A stretch of DNA of 36,136 bases from Deltaproteobacteria bacterium (GCA_016213015.1 JACRCE010000002.1:1-36136), one strand, 5' to 3'; counted from the first letter of the stretch, positions 7,301 through 20,923 are shown. Made by a program: numbers and translations. Notes: generated by a model from the letters alone, not told the origin.

Positions 7301-8501
7301 GATGGCCATCGTCCGCGAGGGCGCTTATAACCGCATGAGAAAGCTGCTTCTCAACAAGAAGAGCCAAGTGAGGATCGCGGACAGGAAGGGCAACACGCTT
7401 CTTTCCAAGGGCAAGCCCATCACCGGTGAGGTGCTCGAGGCCATACCGCAGTCGAGATGGCGCGAGATAATCCCTGCGGATGAAAAGGCGGAGAACGAGT
7501 TGGGGAACATCGCGGCCTATCTTGACGAGGCCATCGAGCTTGTCGAGCGCGTATTCGACGACAGGATAAACAGATTGAAGCGCGGGGACGAGTTGCCGCC
7601 GGGCGTCATAAAGATGGTAAAGCTCTACATCGCCATGAAGCGCAAGGTCTCGGTTGGAGACAAGATGGCGGGACGCCACGGCAACAAGGGCGTCATATCG
7701 CGGATACTGCCTCAGGAGGATATGCCGTACCTTGACGACGGCACGCCGGTCGATCTGGTCTTGAACCCCCTCGGAGTTCCGTCAAGGATGAACATAGGAC
7801 AGATACTTGAGACGCACCTCGGCTGGGCGTCGAGGAGCCTCGGCGCGTCTGTGGCCGCGCTCGTGGAAAAGAACGCCGGCGTCAACGCGGTGCGCGACAG
7901 GATAAAGAAGATATACGGCTCTCTGGACTTCAGCAAATTCATCAACTCGCTCTCTGACGAGGAGGTGGGCGTCGTGGCCCAGAGGATCCGCAGAGGCGTG
8001 AAGGTGGCAAGCCCGGTCTTCGACGGCGCGACCGAGGACGACGTAAAGAACGCCCTTGAGCTTGCATCGCTGCCAAAAAGCGGAAAGACGACCCTCTACG
8101 ACGGCAAGAGCGGCCGGGCGTTCGATCAGGCCGTAACCGTCGGCGTGATGTACATGATGAAGCTGCATCACCTCGTTGACGACAAGATACACGCCAGGTC
8201 TACAGGACCCTACTCGCTCGTAACCCAGCAACCGCTCGGCGGCAAGGCGCAGTTTGGCGGACAGAGGCTCGGGGAGATGGAGGTCTGGGCAATGGAGGCT
8301 TACGGCGCCTCGCATACCTTGCAGGAGTTCCTGACCGTGAAGTCGGACGACGTGCCGGGAAGGACGAAGATGTACGAGTCCATCGTTACGGGCAACTACG
8401 CGCTTGAGCCGACCATGCCGGAGTCTTTCAACGTTCTTATAAAAGAGCTTCAGAGTCTTGCCCTCGACATCTCCCTCATGGAGGATGTTTCCGAAGCGTG
8501 A
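4353..8501 (+). CDS. rpoB: DNA-directed RNA polymerase subunit beta
   Basis: RpoB forms the upper jaw and much of the active-site cleft of RNA polymerase. The 1382-residue length is typical of deltaproteobacterial beta subunits. The rifampicin pocket (about 533-562) contains [20 protein letters not shown] followed by [10 protein letters not shown], the unmutated sensitive-type sequence. The catalytic-core [15 protein letters not shown] lies near residue 1101, and the C-terminal clamp contains [20 protein letters not shown]. In the beta2/lobe region the phrase DPSTGEV occurs twice (about 263 and 311), an internal similarity found in related proteins. The ATG is preceded by AAGGGAG. rpoC follows 55 nt downstream. 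Confidence 0.98.
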   Translation: MTSAITLAGQDLRKDYSRIGKVVNMPNLIDVQKKSFVQFLQADAKPDGRYEAGLQAVFKNSFPIKDFSGNARLEFLKYLLLEPKYTVEECHQKGMTYAAPIKLLVQLIMYDKDALSGAQTIRDIKEQEVYFGEIPLMTDNGSFVINGTERVIVSQLHRSPGVFFEHEKAKGLSGKVLYTARVIPYHGSWLDFEFDQKDWLYVRIDKRRKMPATILLKALGYSVEEMLNYFYPSEEIVIDGRKITKSVEPDYLIGQKVSRDVKDPSTGEVIVKKDRKFTKLVIKKLVAAGIKYIPAEVEDIVGRFASRDIVDPSTGEVVLECNQALTREKLDEISRRNITSFRLLQIEVMGAFFRETLLNDKIGHEETRAVLEFRREHQDAPTTNMTINAMVEIYKRLKPGDLPTAATAGAFFNELFFVPERYDLSKVGRLKLNRKLGFDVPLEHTTLRKEDILEVVRYLVLLRNGQGVVDDIDHLGNRRVRSVGELLENQYRIGLLRMERAVKERMSLGELETLMPHDLINPKPVSAVIKEFFGSSQLSQFMDQTNPLSEITHKRRLSALGPGGLTRERAGFEVRDVHATHYGRICPIETPEGPNIGLIVSLSTYAHVNDFGFIETPYREVKAGKVTNRIESLSALDEEDHVIAQANAPLDDAGRFTDEFISARKSGEFIMAAPEEITLMDVSPNQLVSVAASLVPFLENDDANRALMGSNMQRQAVPLIRTEAPLVGTGMESVVARDSGVTVLAKTNGLVESVDAERIVLRNESGGVDIYNLTKFRRSNQNTCLNQKPIVVKGDAIARGQVIADGPSTEAGELALGRNVLVAFMPWGGYNFEDSILISERLLSEDVFTSVHIEEFEVVARDIKLGKEEITRDIPNVGEEALADLDDCGIIRIGAEVVPEDILVGKITPKGETQLSPEEKLLRAIFGEKAEDVKDTSLRVPPGIEGVVIDAKVFSRKGAEKDERSRHIEDKETQRLHKDRDDEMAIVREGAYNRMRKLLLNKKSQVRIADRKGNTLLSKGKPITGEVLEAIPQSRWREIIPADEKAENELGNIAAYLDEAIELVERVFDDRINRLKRGDELPPGVIKMVKLYIAMKRKVSVGDKMAGRHGNKGVISRILPQEDMPYLDDGTPVDLVLNPLGVPSRMNIGQILETHLGWASRSLGASVAALVEKNAGVNAVRDRIKKIYGSLDFSKFINSLSDEEVGVVAQRIRRGVKVASPVFDGATEDDVKNALELASLPKSGKTTLYDGKSGRAFDQAVTVGVMYMMKLHHLVDDKIHARSTGPYSLVTQQPLGGKAQFGGQRLGEMEVWAMEAYGASHTLQEFLTVKSDDVPGRTKMYESIVTGNYALEPTMPESFNVLIKELQSLALDISLMEDVSEA

Positions 8502-8556
8502 GGGGGGAGCAGGGGAAGTAAGGGACGCCTTTCGTTTGCGTAAAAAGGAGGTAACA

Positions 8557-12675
<4,119 letters not shown>

Positions 12676-12742
12676 TATAGCCGGGCGGAGCACGGTTTCG
12701 CCGTCCAACATCTCTTATTTTCCGTTAAAACGCATTTAGTTC

Positions 12743-12771
12743 TTGACAAGACAAATCAAAGCAGGTATATT
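12743..12771 (+). promoter_or_regulatory. Sigma-70-type promoter for the str/S10 block
   Basis: TTGACA at 12743-12748 and TATATT at 12766-12771 are separated by exactly 17 bp, a near-consensus housekeeping promoter and the best one in the window. Transcription would start near 12778, giving a leader of about 205 nt before rpsL. The 309-nt gap (12676-12984) also holds a weak hairpin after rpoC and repeat family B at its 3' end. The promoter means the str-S10 genes do not depend on read-through from rpoC. Confidence 0.8.
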
Positions 12772-12933
12772 GCTTTGATTTACGCCACTGGCCGAACTGT
12801 TCAAGCCGCGTCGTTGTGGTTTGCGGACGGGCATAGGCTTGGTGTGATGCGTAGCGTATGTTGTTGTAAGTGAAGCTGCAGACCGGGGTCAGGCTGAGAG
12901 ACCCGATACATGGTTTAAGTGGAACAGGATAAT

Positions 12934-12969
12934 GGCCGCCTCTAAAAATAGCAATTTTTAGAGGCGGCC
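12934..12969 (+). repeat. Repeat family B, minimal 36-bp palindrome before rpsL
   Basis: A perfect 16-bp inverted repeat starts GGCCGCCTCTAAAAAT at 12934 and is mirrored at 12954-12969 around the loop AGCA. It matches the joined terminal repeats of the 142-bp elements at 23627-23768 and 33934-34075, as if the interior were deleted. It ends 15 nt before the rpsL ATG, next to the AAGGAAAGG ribosome-binding site. No T-run follows, so it is not a terminator. Confidence 0.85.
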
Positions 12970-12984
12970 TAAGGAAAGGTTAGT

Positions 12985-13356
12985 ATGCCGACAATAAATC
13001 AGCTTGTTCGCAAGGGCAGGCAGGCTCCAAGATGGAAGACCGCCTCTCCCGCGCTTGACGGATGCCCTCAGAAGAGGGGCGTGTGCGTCAGGGTTTACAC
13101 GACAACGCCTAAGAAGCCGAACTCGGCGCTCCGAAAGGTCGCAAGGGTTAGGCTCACCAATGGCATGGAGGTTACCTCTTATATACCCGGGGTAGGGCAC
13201 AACCTGCAGGAACACTCCGTTGTTATGATACGCGGCGGCAGGGTAAAAGACCTTCCGGGCGTAAGGTATCACATCATAAGGGGCAAGCTCGACACGATGG
13301 GCGTGCAGGGCAGAAAGCAGGCGCGCTCCAAGTACGGCGCAAAGAGGCCGAAGTAA
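12985..13356 (+). CDS. rpsL: 30S ribosomal protein S12
   Basis: S12 sits at the decoding centre and governs translational accuracy and streptomycin response. The 123-residue product has the normal length. [13 protein letters not shown] (about residues 40-52) and [13 protein letters not shown] (about 84-96) contain the lysines (K43/K44 and K88) at which streptomycin-resistance substitutions arise, all wild type here. D89 is the residue methylthiolated by RimO in some species. The ATG follows AAGGAAAGG, directly after the repeat B palindrome. It is the first gene of the str block under the promoter at 12743. Confidence 0.98.
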   Translation: MPTINQLVRKGRQAPRWKTASPALDGCPQKRGVCVRVYTTTPKKPNSALRKVARVRLTNGMEVTSYIPGVGHNLQEHSVVMIRGGRVKDLPGVRYHIIRGKLDTMGVQGRKQARSKYGAKRPK

Positions 13357-13446
13357 GGCCGAAGCTGCGGTTTGCGGGCTGGTGTAGTCCGGCGCGATAC
13401 GTTCCGTGTAACGCATGTAGATTCGCTATAAACGAATAACCAATAG

Positions 13447-13926
<480 letters not shown>

Positions 13927-14054
13927 TCGGGTAATTCAAAATAAGCGTCCGTTCCGCAATGGGCGCGTGACAAACACGTGAGGGGCTTTGAACAAAGATC
14001 GTTCACGGATGACGAGAGCGGCAGTTAAAACGGAAGCGTTTTGGGGTAATATCA

Positions 14055-16139
14055 GTGTCAAGAACCATACCAATAGACAGGCAGAGGAACATCGGCATCA
14101 TGGCGCATATAGATGCCGGGAAGACCACAACTACGGAGCGTATACTCTATTACACCGGCGTTACCTATAAGATAGGAGAGGTCCACGACGGCACCGCGGT
14201 CATGGACTGGATGGAGCAAGAGAAGGAAAGAGGCATCACAATCACCTCGGCCGCAACCACCTGCTCATGGAAAGACAACCGCATCAACATCATCGACACT
14301 CCCGGGCACGTCGACTTCACCATCGAGGTTGAAAGGTCTTTAAGGGTTTTAGACGGCGCAGTGGCGGTTTTCTGTTCCGTCGGCGGCGTCGAGCCGCAAA
14401 GCGAGACCGTTTGGCGTCAGGCCACCAAGTACAAGGTTCCGAGGATCGCCTTCGTAAACAAGATGGACCGCGTGGGCGCGGACTTCTTCAGAGTCGTCGG
14501 CATGATGGTGGACAGGTTGAAGACCAAGCCGGTCGTCATGCAGTTGCCCATAGGCAAGGAAGAGACCTTCAAGGGTCTCGTTGATCTCGTAGAGGAAAAG
14601 GGCATAGTCTGGGACGAGGACACGCTCGGCGCGAAGTACAGGTTCATTGACATCCCGGCGGACATGAAGGAACAGGTTGCCGAGTACAGGGAAAAGCTGA
14701 TCGAGGCCGCCGCCGATTACGATGAGAAGATTATGGAGAAGTTCCTTGAAGGAAAGCCGGTGGATAAGGCCGCGATCGCCGCGGCCATAAGAAAGGGCGC
14801 GATAGACATCGGAATAACACCGGTCTTTTGCGGCTCCTCCTTTAAGAACAAGGGCGTACAGTTCCTGCTTGATGCGATTGTGGACTATCTGCCGTCACCG
14901 ATAGACATCCCGCCGGTTACCGGCGTAGACCCAGAGACCAGCGCCGAGGACAAGCGCGAGGCAAAGGATGACGCGCCCCTCTCCGCCCTTGCGTTCAAGA
15001 TTATGACGGACCCGTTCGTGGGTCAGCTTACGTTCTTCCGCGTATATTCCGGCAGCTTAAACGCCGGTTCTTATGTTTACAACTCCACGAAGGACCAGAA
15101 GGAGAGGATCGGACGCCTCGTCAAGATGCACGCCAACAAGCGCGAGGACATAAAAGAGGTTCACGCGGGCGACATCGCCGCTGCGGTGGGCTTGAAGTAT
15201 ACGGTCACAGGTGATACAATCTGCGACCCTGACAAGCCCATAATACTTGAGTCGATGGACTTTCCCGATCCTGTCATGAGCATCGCCATAGAGCCTAAGA
15301 CAAAGGCCGATCAGGAAAAGCTCGGCATTTCTCTTCAGAAACTTGCGGTTGAAGACCCGTCCTTCCGCATCAAATCCGATGAGGAGACTGGGCAGACGAT
15401 CATATCCGGCATGGGCGAGTTGCACCTTGAGATTATCGTTGACAGGCTCCTCCGTGAGTTCAAGGTAGAGGCGTCCGTCGGAAAGCCGCAGGTCGCGTAC
15501 AAGGAGACCATTACAAAGAAGACCAAGGCCGAGGGCAAGTACATCAGGCAGACCGGCGGCAGAGGCCAGTACGGCCACGTTTATATTGAGCTTGAGCCGG
15601 GCGAGGTTGGCACCGGTTACGAGTTCGTCAATAAGGTGGTGGGCGGCTCCATACCAAGAGAGTACATTACGCCGGTTGAGAACGGCATAAGAGAGGCAAT
15701 GCTTACAGGAACCCTCGCTGGGTATCCCGTCGTCGACGCGAAGGTAACTCTCTATGACGGTTCGTATCATGACGTAGACTCCTCTGAGATGGCCTTTAAG
15801 ATTGCAGGGTCCATGGCCTTCAAGGAGGCGTGCAAAGGCGCAGGACAGATACTCCTTGAGCCGGTCATGAGCGTCGAGGTCATAGTGCCCGAGCAGTTCA
15901 TGGGCGACGTGATAGGCGACTTGAACTCCAGAAGAGGCAGGATAATGGGCATGGACACGAGGGGCGGCTTTCAGGTAGTATCGGCCAAGGTGCCTCTTGC
16001 GAACATGTTCGGGTACTCGACCGATCTGCGTTCAAAGACGCAGGGCAGGGCATCTTATACGATGGAGTTTTCGCATTACGAACAGGTGCCGAACTCGGTG
16101 CTTGAGGTGATTACGGCAAAGGTGCAAGCCGGCAGGTAG
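14055..16139 (+). CDS. fusA: Elongation factor G
   Basis: EF-G is the GTPase that drives translocation and, with RRF, ribosome recycling. The 694-residue length is standard. The G1 motif [19 protein letters not shown] lies at about residues 16-34, followed by the switch region [14 protein letters not shown]3 DTPGHVDF and G4 FVNKMDR. Domain IV shows the typical GGRGQYGHV segment and domain V ends with [13 protein letters not shown]. The start is GTG at 14055, giving [20 protein letters not shown]; no strong Shine-Dalgarno is visible (TTGGGG lies nearby). Upstream, 128 nt separates it from rpsG. Confidence 0.97.
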   Translation: MSRTIPIDRQRNIGIMAHIDAGKTTTTERILYYTGVTYKIGEVHDGTAVMDWMEQEKERGITITSAATTCSWKDNRINIIDTPGHVDFTIEVERSLRVLDGAVAVFCSVGGVEPQSETVWRQATKYKVPRIAFVNKMDRVGADFFRVVGMMVDRLKTKPVVMQLPIGKEETFKGLVDLVEEKGIVWDEDTLGAKYRFIDIPADMKEQVAEYREKLIEAAADYDEKIMEKFLEGKPVDKAAIAAAIRKGAIDIGITPVFCGSSFKNKGVQFLLDAIVDYLPSPIDIPPVTGVDPETSAEDKREAKDDAPLSALAFKIMTDPFVGQLTFFRVYSGSLNAGSYVYNSTKDQKERIGRLVKMHANKREDIKEVHAGDIAAAVGLKYTVTGDTICDPDKPIILESMDFPDPVMSIAIEPKTKADQEKLGISLQKLAVEDPSFRIKSDEETGQTIISGMGELHLEIIVDRLLREFKVEASVGKPQVAYKETITKKTKAEGKYIRQTGGRGQYGHVYIELEPGEVGTGYEFVNKVVGGSIPREYITPVENGIREAMLTGTLAGYPVVDAKVTLYDGSYHDVDSSEMAFKIAGSMAFKEACKGAGQILLEPVMSVEVIVPEQFMGDVIGDLNSRRGRIMGMDTRGGFQVVSAKVPLANMFGYSTDLRSKTQGRASYTMEFSHYEQVPNSVLEVITAKVQAGR

Positions 16140-16218
16140 GTCGGCGTGGCCGCAGTAGGGCCATAGCAGGGTAAGCGCGCGGGGAATATTATAATCAAAC
16201 GTTTTCGGAGGGTATTGT

Positions 16219-17418
16219 ATGAGCAAGTCAAAATTCGAGCGTAACAAGCCGCACATAAACATAGGGACCATAGGGCACGTCGACCACGGGAAGACCTCGT
16301 TGACGGCGGCCATAACCAAGGTATTGAGTTCAAAGGGATACGCGGACTTTCTGGCGTATGAGAACATAGACAAGGCTCCTGAGGAGAGGGAGAGGGGTTT
16401 GACGATCTCTATCTCTCACGTCGAGTATCAGACGGACAAGAGACACTACGCGCACATAGACTGTCCTGGCCACGCGGACTACGTTAAGAACATGATAACG
16501 GGCGCGGCGCAGATGGACGGCGCGATACTGGTGGTCTCTGCCGCGGACGGCCCGATGCCTCAGACGCGGGAGCATATACTTCTTGCGCGTCAGGTCGGGG
16601 TGCCTTACATCGTGGTGTTTTTGAACAAGACGGACATGGTTGAGGACAAGGAGCTATTGGAACTGGTGGAGCTTGAGGTCAGGGAACTGCTCAACCAGTA
16701 CAAGTTTCCGGGGGACGCGATACCGGTTATAAAGGGCAGCGCGGTAAAGACCTTGGAGTGCGGATGCGGCAAGAAGGAGTGCCAGTGGTGCGGGGCGATA
16801 TTGCAGTTGATGGACACGCTTGACGCATATATACCGGAGCCTAAGAGGGACATAGACAAGCCGTTTTTGATGCCTGTCGAGGACGTGTTTTCGATATCGG
16901 GACGCGGCACGGTTGTAACGGGCAGGATTGACAGGGGCATCGTCAAGGTCGGAGACGAGGTGGAGATAGTCGGGTTGAGGGAGACTCAAAAGACGATCGT
17001 TACGGGCGTTGAGATGTTCAGGAAGCTGTTGGACGAGGGCCGTGCCGGGGACAATATCGGCGCGCTCCTCAGGGGAACGAAGAAAGAGGACGTCGAGCGC
17101 GGACAGGTGTTGGCCAAGCCCGGCAGCATAACGCCGCACACGAAGTTCAAGTGCGAGGTGTACGTATTGACCAAGGAAGAGGGCGGCAGACACACGCCGT
17201 TCTTCAACGGGTACAGGCCGCAGTTTTAATTCAGGACGACGGACGTTACGGGGGTATCGAAGCTGCCGGACGGCACCGAGATGGTGATGCCCGGGGACAA
17301 CGTGAACCTTGAGGTCGAGCTGATAATGCCGATAGCGATGGAAGAGGGACTGAGGTTCGCCATCCGCGAGGGCGGCAGAACGGTCGGCGCCGGAGTGGTA
17401 ACGAAGATACTGGCGTAA
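16219..17418 (+). pseudogene. tuf: Elongation factor Tu interrupted by an in-frame TAA
   Basis: Reading from ATG 16219 (ribosome-binding site GGAGGG), the frame encodes EF-Tu through domain II and into domain III: G1 GHVDHGKT, G3 DCPGHADY, G4 NKTD. It then stops at TAA (17227-17229), codon 337. The same frame continues without another stop for 62 codons to TAA 17416-17418, restoring FRTTDVTG and the normal C-terminus, so a Tyr codon of the conserved [12 protein letters not shown] has become TAA. Full length would be 399 residues. Residues 181-191 carry a C-x-C-x4-C-x2-C insertion, and switch I reads RGLTISISH. As written, the product lacks 63 residues of domain III. This is either a real loss tolerated because of the other tuf, or a sequence error. 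Confidence 0.9.
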
Positions 17419-17424
17419 GGAACG

Positions 17425-17438
17425 CAACAGCCTGCTAA
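17425..17438 (+). repeat. Remnant right end of repeat family A after tuf
   Basis: CAACAGCCTGCTAA matches the right terminus of repeat A copy 1 (1698-1712). No left end or hallmark GACAACAAAGCAGATGCG is present. It begins 6 nt after the tuf stop codon and lies just before rpsJ, so it looks like the scar of a deleted or partial element. Confidence 0.45.
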
Positions 17439-17478
17439 TAATGAACTGCCGGCAATGAGCGGCAATGGAGTCATCAGG

Positions 17479-17790
17479 GTGGAAAATCAGAAGATAAGAA
17501 TCAGACTAAAGGCGTTTGACCACAGACTGCTCGACAGGTCCGTAAAGGAGATTGCCGACACGGCAAAACGAACAGGCGCGAGGATAATCGGGCCGATACC
17601 GCTCCCCACGCGCATCAACAAGTTCTGCGTTCTCCGTTACCCGCACGTTGATAAGAAGAGCAGGGAGCAGTTTGAGATAAGGACTCATAAGAGGCTCATG
17701 GATATAATGGAGCCTTCGCAGGGCACGGTTGACGCGCTGATGAAGCTTGATCTGCCGGCCGGCGTCGACGTGGAGATAAAGCTCGACTAA
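17479..17790 (+). CDS. rpsJ: 30S ribosomal protein S10
   Basis: S10 is a 30S head protein that also pairs with NusB in antitermination and with the NusG KOW domain in transcription-translation coupling. The GTG at 17479 is preferred. GGAG at 17467-17470 is spaced 8 nt upstream, and the product is then 103 residues, beginning [19 protein letters not shown] as in the family. An upstream ATG at 17455 would add MSGNGVIR and lacks a Shine-Dalgarno, though it cannot be excluded. Conserved [19 protein letters not shown] and THKRLMDI segments are present. It opens the S10 block directly after the broken tuf. Confidence 0.93.
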   Translation: MENQKIRIRLKAFDHRLLDRSVKEIADTAKRTGARIIGPIPLPTRINKFCVLRYPHVDKKSREQFEIRTHKRLMDIMEPSQGTVDALMKLDLPAGVDVEIKLD

Positions 17791-17893
17791 GGGCGAAGTT
17801 ACCGTCGTGTCGTATGTGGGGTTGTAGCATGTAAGGCAATTGTATTCGGCGGGGCGAAGGTAAGCTACATAAAAAGTAAAAAGGCTATTATTT

Positions 17894-18535
17894 ATGATAG
17901 AAGGCATACTTGGAAAAAAGCTTGGGATGACGCAGATATACTCGGAGAGCGGGGCGGTATTGCCCGTTACCGTGGTAAGCAGCGCCACCTGCCGCGTGGT
18001 TCAGAAGAAGACAAAGGAGCGCGATGGGTATGAGGCGCTTCAACTCGGCCTCATCGAGAAGAAGGAAGGCCGCGCAACCAACCCCATGAAGGGGCATTTC
18101 AAGAAGGCGGGCACACCCTGCTTTTATCATCTTTCAGAGGTAAAAGGCGCTGGACTTGACGAGTACAAACAGGGTCAGGCGCTCAGCTTGTCAGAGCTTT
18201 TCAAGGTCGGGGATTACGTCGACGTTCGCGGCAGGTCTAAGGGAAAAGGTTTTCAAGGTTCGATGAAGCGGCATAACTTCAGCGGCGGCGGCGGGTCGCA
18301 CGGCAGCATGCACAACAGGGCGCCCGGTTCGATAGGCTCAAGTTCCGATCCCTCAAGGGTCTACAAGGGCATGAGGATGGCCGGACACATGGGAGACAGG
18401 CTCGTTACCGTGCAGAACATCAAGGTTGTCGGCATAAGGCCGGAGGAGAACGTAATCCTCATAAACGGAGCGGTTCCCGGGCCGATCAACAGCGTGATGT
18501 TCATAAAAAAGGCGATGAAGAAGGCGGCTAAGTAA
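17894..18535 (+). CDS. rplC: 50S ribosomal protein L3
   Basis: L3 is an early-assembly protein whose long loop reaches toward the peptidyl-transferase centre. The 213-residue product begins MIEGILGKKLGMTQIY, as expected. It contains the signature HNFSGGGGSHGSMHNRAPGS (about residues 133-152) and SDPSRVYKGMRMAGHMGD; the Gln that PrmB methylates in other species falls in the HGS/HR loop region and is not obviously conserved here. No strong Shine-Dalgarno is visible before the ATG (AAGGCTATTATTT). rplD follows after 42 nt. Confidence 0.97.
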   Translation: MIEGILGKKLGMTQIYSESGAVLPVTVVSSATCRVVQKKTKERDGYEALQLGLIEKKEGRATNPMKGHFKKAGTPCFYHLSEVKGAGLDEYKQGQALSLSELFKVGDYVDVRGRSKGKGFQGSMKRHNFSGGGGSHGSMHNRAPGSIGSSSDPSRVYKGMRMAGHMGDRLVTVQNIKVVGIRPEENVILINGAVPGPINSVMFIKKAMKKAAK

Positions 18536-18577
18536 CGGCACGGCCGCGTTAACGAAACGTAGACAAGGGTTTTCAAA

Positions 18578-19195
18578 ATGAAGGTTCAAGTCCTGAATAG
18601 CGGCGCTCAGAAGGTTTCTGAGGTAAACCTCAAAGACGACGTATATGGAGCGGTTGTAAACGAGGCGCTCTTTTATGAGGTCGTCAAGATGCAACTTGCC
18701 AACAGAAGGTCCGGAACCGCATGCACCAAGACCAAGGGTCTTGTTAGCGGCGGCGGATTAAAGCCTTGGAAGCAGAAGGGAACCGGCAGGGCAAGGTCGG
18801 GTTCCATAAGAAGCCCGCTTTGGCGGCACGGCGGCACGGTCTTCGGGCCAAGGCCGAGGGATTATTCTTATGACGTGCCCAAGAAGGTCAAAAAAGAGGC
18901 GCTTAAGTCGGCCTTGAGCATGAAGGCCAAGGACGGGAGCCTTAAGATATTCGATTCGATCGAGCTTGGTCAGCCAAAGACCAAACAGGCGATGGAGTTG
19001 CTAAAAAAGGCAGGACTTACGAACGCCCTTATCGTGGTTGCGGGTCAAGAGCCGAATTTCACCCTTGCTGCAAGGAATCTCAAGGACTTCAAGGTCATTG
19101 ATTCAGCCGGGATCAACGTCTATGACGTGCTGAATTACGAGGGCCTCGTAATGACAAAGTCAGCCGCCGAGAAGATCGAGGCAATGCTTCAGTAA
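18578..19195 (+). CDS. rplD: 50S ribosomal protein L4
   Basis: L4 has a globular domain on the 50S surface and an extended loop lining the exit tunnel. In E. coli it represses the S10 operon through its leader. The 205-residue product contains the tunnel loop TKGLVSGGGLKPWKQKGTGRARSGSIRSP (split here as LVSGGGLKPWKQKGTGRARS and GSIRSP, about residues 50-75), then HGGTVFGPRPRDYSYDVPKK. Macrolide-resistance positions in the KGTGRAR motif look wild type. AAGGG lies about 9 nt before the ATG. No S10-type L4-binding leader was recognised upstream of rpsJ. Confidence 0.97.
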   Translation: MKVQVLNSGAQKVSEVNLKDDVYGAVVNEALFYEVVKMQLANRRSGTACTKTKGLVSGGGLKPWKQKGTGRARSGSIRSPLWRHGGTVFGPRPRDYSYDVPKKVKKEALKSALSMKAKDGSLKIFDSIELGQPKTKQAMELLKKAGLTNALIVVAGQEPNFTLAARNLKDFKVIDSAGINVYDVLNYEGLVMTKSAAEKIEAMLQ

Positions 19196-19238
19196 AGATG
19201 CCTCCGGGCCGGATAGAAATAGCCTAAAATAATAAGAG

Positions 19239-19271
19239 GGCGTCTCAAGGCATATGCGGTTTGAGGGCGCC
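19239..19271 (+). other. Hairpin in the rplD-rplW gap
   Basis: GGCG and CTCAA (19239-19248) pair with TTGAG and CGCC (19261-19271) across a small internal bulge. It lies about 17 nt before rplW and has no T-run. It resembles the other hairpins placed just upstream of start codons in this window but does not match their repeat families. Confidence 0.35.
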
Positions 19272-19288
19272 AAAAGGTAGCAGACAAG

Positions 19289-19579
19289 ATGAAAGATATA
19301 TATTCAGTCATAAAATCGCCGGTAATAACCGAAAAGAGCACGGCGGCCGTCGCCGACGGCAACAAGGTTGTGTTTTGGGTAGAACTTGCCGCCAATAAGA
19401 AGGAAGTTAAAGAGGCGATTGAAAAGGCGTTTAACGTAAAGGTCATAGGAGTTAATACTCAAAGGGTTCCCGGAAAGTTGAAGAAGATGGGCAAGTACGC
19501 GGGTATAACGTCTACGAGGAAAAAGGCGTATGTAACGCTCAAAGAGGGCGACAAGATAGAGTTGTTCGCGGGCGTATAA
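19289..19579 (+). CDS. rplW: 50S ribosomal protein L23
   Basis: L23 sits at the exit of the peptide tunnel and is the docking site for trigger factor and SRP. The 96-residue product has the normal length, beginning MKDIYSVIKSPVITEKST. The conserved segment KKEVKEAIEKAFNVKVIGVN covers about residues 37-56, followed by a basic loop (PGKLKKMGKYAGITSTRKKA). The start is supported by family length; GGTAGCAGACAAG precedes it with only a weak Shine-Dalgarno. It lies between rplD and rplB in standard S10 order. Confidence 0.96.
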   Translation: MKDIYSVIKSPVITEKSTAAVADGNKVVFWVELAANKKEVKEAIEKAFNVKVIGVNTQRVPGKLKKMGKYAGITSTRKKAYVTLKEGDKIELFAGV

Positions 19580-19670
19580 TTCAGTGACGCCTCGCGCCGG
19601 GGCAATATTAAGACTTCCGCGTAACAACGGATATGCCATAGTCGGCATCGGTTCGGTCGAGGCAATAAAA

Positions 19671-19695
19671 GACGCATATGGGCAGGGATTGAAAC
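19671..19695 (+). repeat. Degenerate CRISPR-repeat-like element upstream of rplB
   Basis: GACGCATATGGGCAGGGATTGAAAC ends in GGATTGAAAC, the same tail as the elements at 153-183 and 2862-2893, with CGTG changed to CAGG. The preceding GCATATGGGC gives at best a weak stem. It ends 24 nt before the rplB start. Only the shared tail and comparable position support relatedness; chance similarity is possible. Confidence 0.3.
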
Positions 19696-19719
19696 ATCAA
19701 GCAAGGTTAGGGAAAAGAT

Positions 19720-20541
19720 ATGCCAGTAAAAAGCTATAAACCAACGTCGCCTGCAAACAGAGAAAAGACTACCCTCGTGTTCGAGGGGTTGGCCAAGAAA
19801 CGGCCTGAGCGCTCGCTTACCGTGGCGCGCAAGAGAACCGGCGGCAGGAATAACCTCGGTAGGATTACGTCGCGTTGGATAGGCGGCGGACACAAGAGGC
19901 TTCTAAGGCTTATTGATTTCAAGAGGGATAAGCGCGGCGTACCCGCAACGGTTGCGTCCATAGAGTACGACCCGAACAGGACTTCAAACATAGCACTCCT
20001 CAACTACGCCGACGGCGAGAAGAGGTACATCATAGCCCCGCTTGGCCTCAATGTGGGCGATATGGTGGTCGCAGGCCCTGACTCGGACATCAAGCCCGGC
20101 AACGCCCTGCCGATAAAGGCAATTCCGGTAGGTTCGTTCATACACAACATAGAGATGAAGATAGGCAAGGGCGGCCAGCTTGCGAGGACAGCCGGCGCTT
20201 ACGCACAGCTCATGGCAAAGGAGGGAAGCTACGCAACCGTAAAGCTCCCGTCCAATGAGGTCAGGCTTGTGCTCCAAGACTGCTATGCAACGGTAGGTCA
20301 GGTGGGCAATCTCGACCATGAGAACGTTACCATCGGCAAGGCCGGCAAGTCGCGTTGGCTTGGAAGGTCTCCGCGGGTCAGAGGCGTTGCCATGAACCCG
20401 GTTGACCATCCACACGGCGGCGGAGAGGGCAAGAGCAAGGGCGGCAACCATCCGTCAAATCCGTGGGGCGTTCCTACGAAGGGTTATAAGACAAGAAGGC
20501 GCACGGCGTCCAATAAGTATATCATAACCAGGAGGAAGTAA
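19720..20541 (+). CDS. rplB: 50S ribosomal protein L2
   Basis: L2 is one of the proteins nearest the peptidyl-transferase centre and is required for subunit association. The 273-residue product has the usual length. It starts [18 protein letters not shown], has the SH3-like core ([20 protein letters not shown]) and carries the signature [20 protein letters not shown] with the invariant His near residue 229. The ATG is preceded by AGGTTAGGGAAAAG. rpsS starts 2 nt after its stop, so the two are translationally linked. Confidence 0.98.
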   Translation: MPVKSYKPTSPANREKTTLVFEGLAKKRPERSLTVARKRTGGRNNLGRITSRWIGGGHKRLLRLIDFKRDKRGVPATVASIEYDPNRTSNIALLNYADGEKRYIIAPLGLNVGDMVVAGPDSDIKPGNALPIKAIPVGSFIHNIEMKIGKGGQLARTAGAYAQLMAKEGSYATVKLPSNEVRLVLQDCYATVGQVGNLDHENVTIGKAGKSRWLGRSPRVRGVAMNPVDHPHGGGEGKSKGGNHPSNPWGVPTKGYKTRRRTASNKYIITRRK

Positions 20542-20543
20542 CG

Positions 20544-20831
20544 GTGCGTTCGGTAAAGAAAGGCCCTTTTATTGACGGGCATCTGATGGAAAAGATAAAC
20601 GCCGCGACTGACGCGAAGGCGAGGAAGGTCATAAAGACCTGGTCGAGAAGGTCGATGATAGCGCCTGAGATGGTCGGCTTCACCATTGCGGTGCATAACG
20701 GAAAGAAGTTCATCCCTGTGTTCGTTACCGAGAACATGGTCGGTCATAAGCTCGGCGAGTTTTCACCGACGCGCACCTTCTTCAGCCATTCAGGCATAAA
20801 GAAGGCCAAGGTGCCGGGGGCAAAAGGCTAA
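20544..20831 (+). CDS. rpsS: 30S ribosomal protein S19
   Basis: S19 lies in the head of the 30S subunit, near the A-site finger contact, and binds together with S13. The 95-residue product is normal: [17 protein letters not shown] at the start, then [20 protein letters not shown] and a C-terminal [13 protein letters not shown]. The start is GTG at 20544, with a GGAGG ribosome-binding site inside the last codons of rplB. It lies in the standard rplB-rpsS-rplV order. Confidence 0.97.
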   Translation: MRSVKKGPFIDGHLMEKINAATDAKARKVIKTWSRRSMIAPEMVGFTIAVHNGKKFIPVFVTENMVGHKLGEFSPTRTFFSHSGIKKAKVPGAKG

Positions 20832-20923
20832 GTTAGCGGACGTTGATGATCGGCGCGTCTGGCAGGACAAGTATTAAAAATGTGGCTTGAGCGATAAGTA
20901 TTAAGGACAATAAGGATAAACCG

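Noticed and set aside
12687-12704. A terminator after rpoC
   Set aside because: The stem (GGGCGG/CCGTCC with a wobble and a 12-nt loop) is weak and not followed by a T-tract, so only the downstream promoter is called.
13944-13973. A possible fourth CRISPR-like hairpin (GCGTCC/GGGCGC followed by GTGACAAAC) before fusA
   Set aside because: The stem is present but the tail GTGACAAAC lacks GGATTG, so similarity to GTGGATTGAAAC is too weak to count as a family member.
17227-17229. Stop-codon reassignment or programmed read-through of TAA in tuf
   Set aside because: Many other genes in the window end in TAA with proper family lengths, and TAA in this context shows no recoding signal, so mutation or sequence error is more likely.
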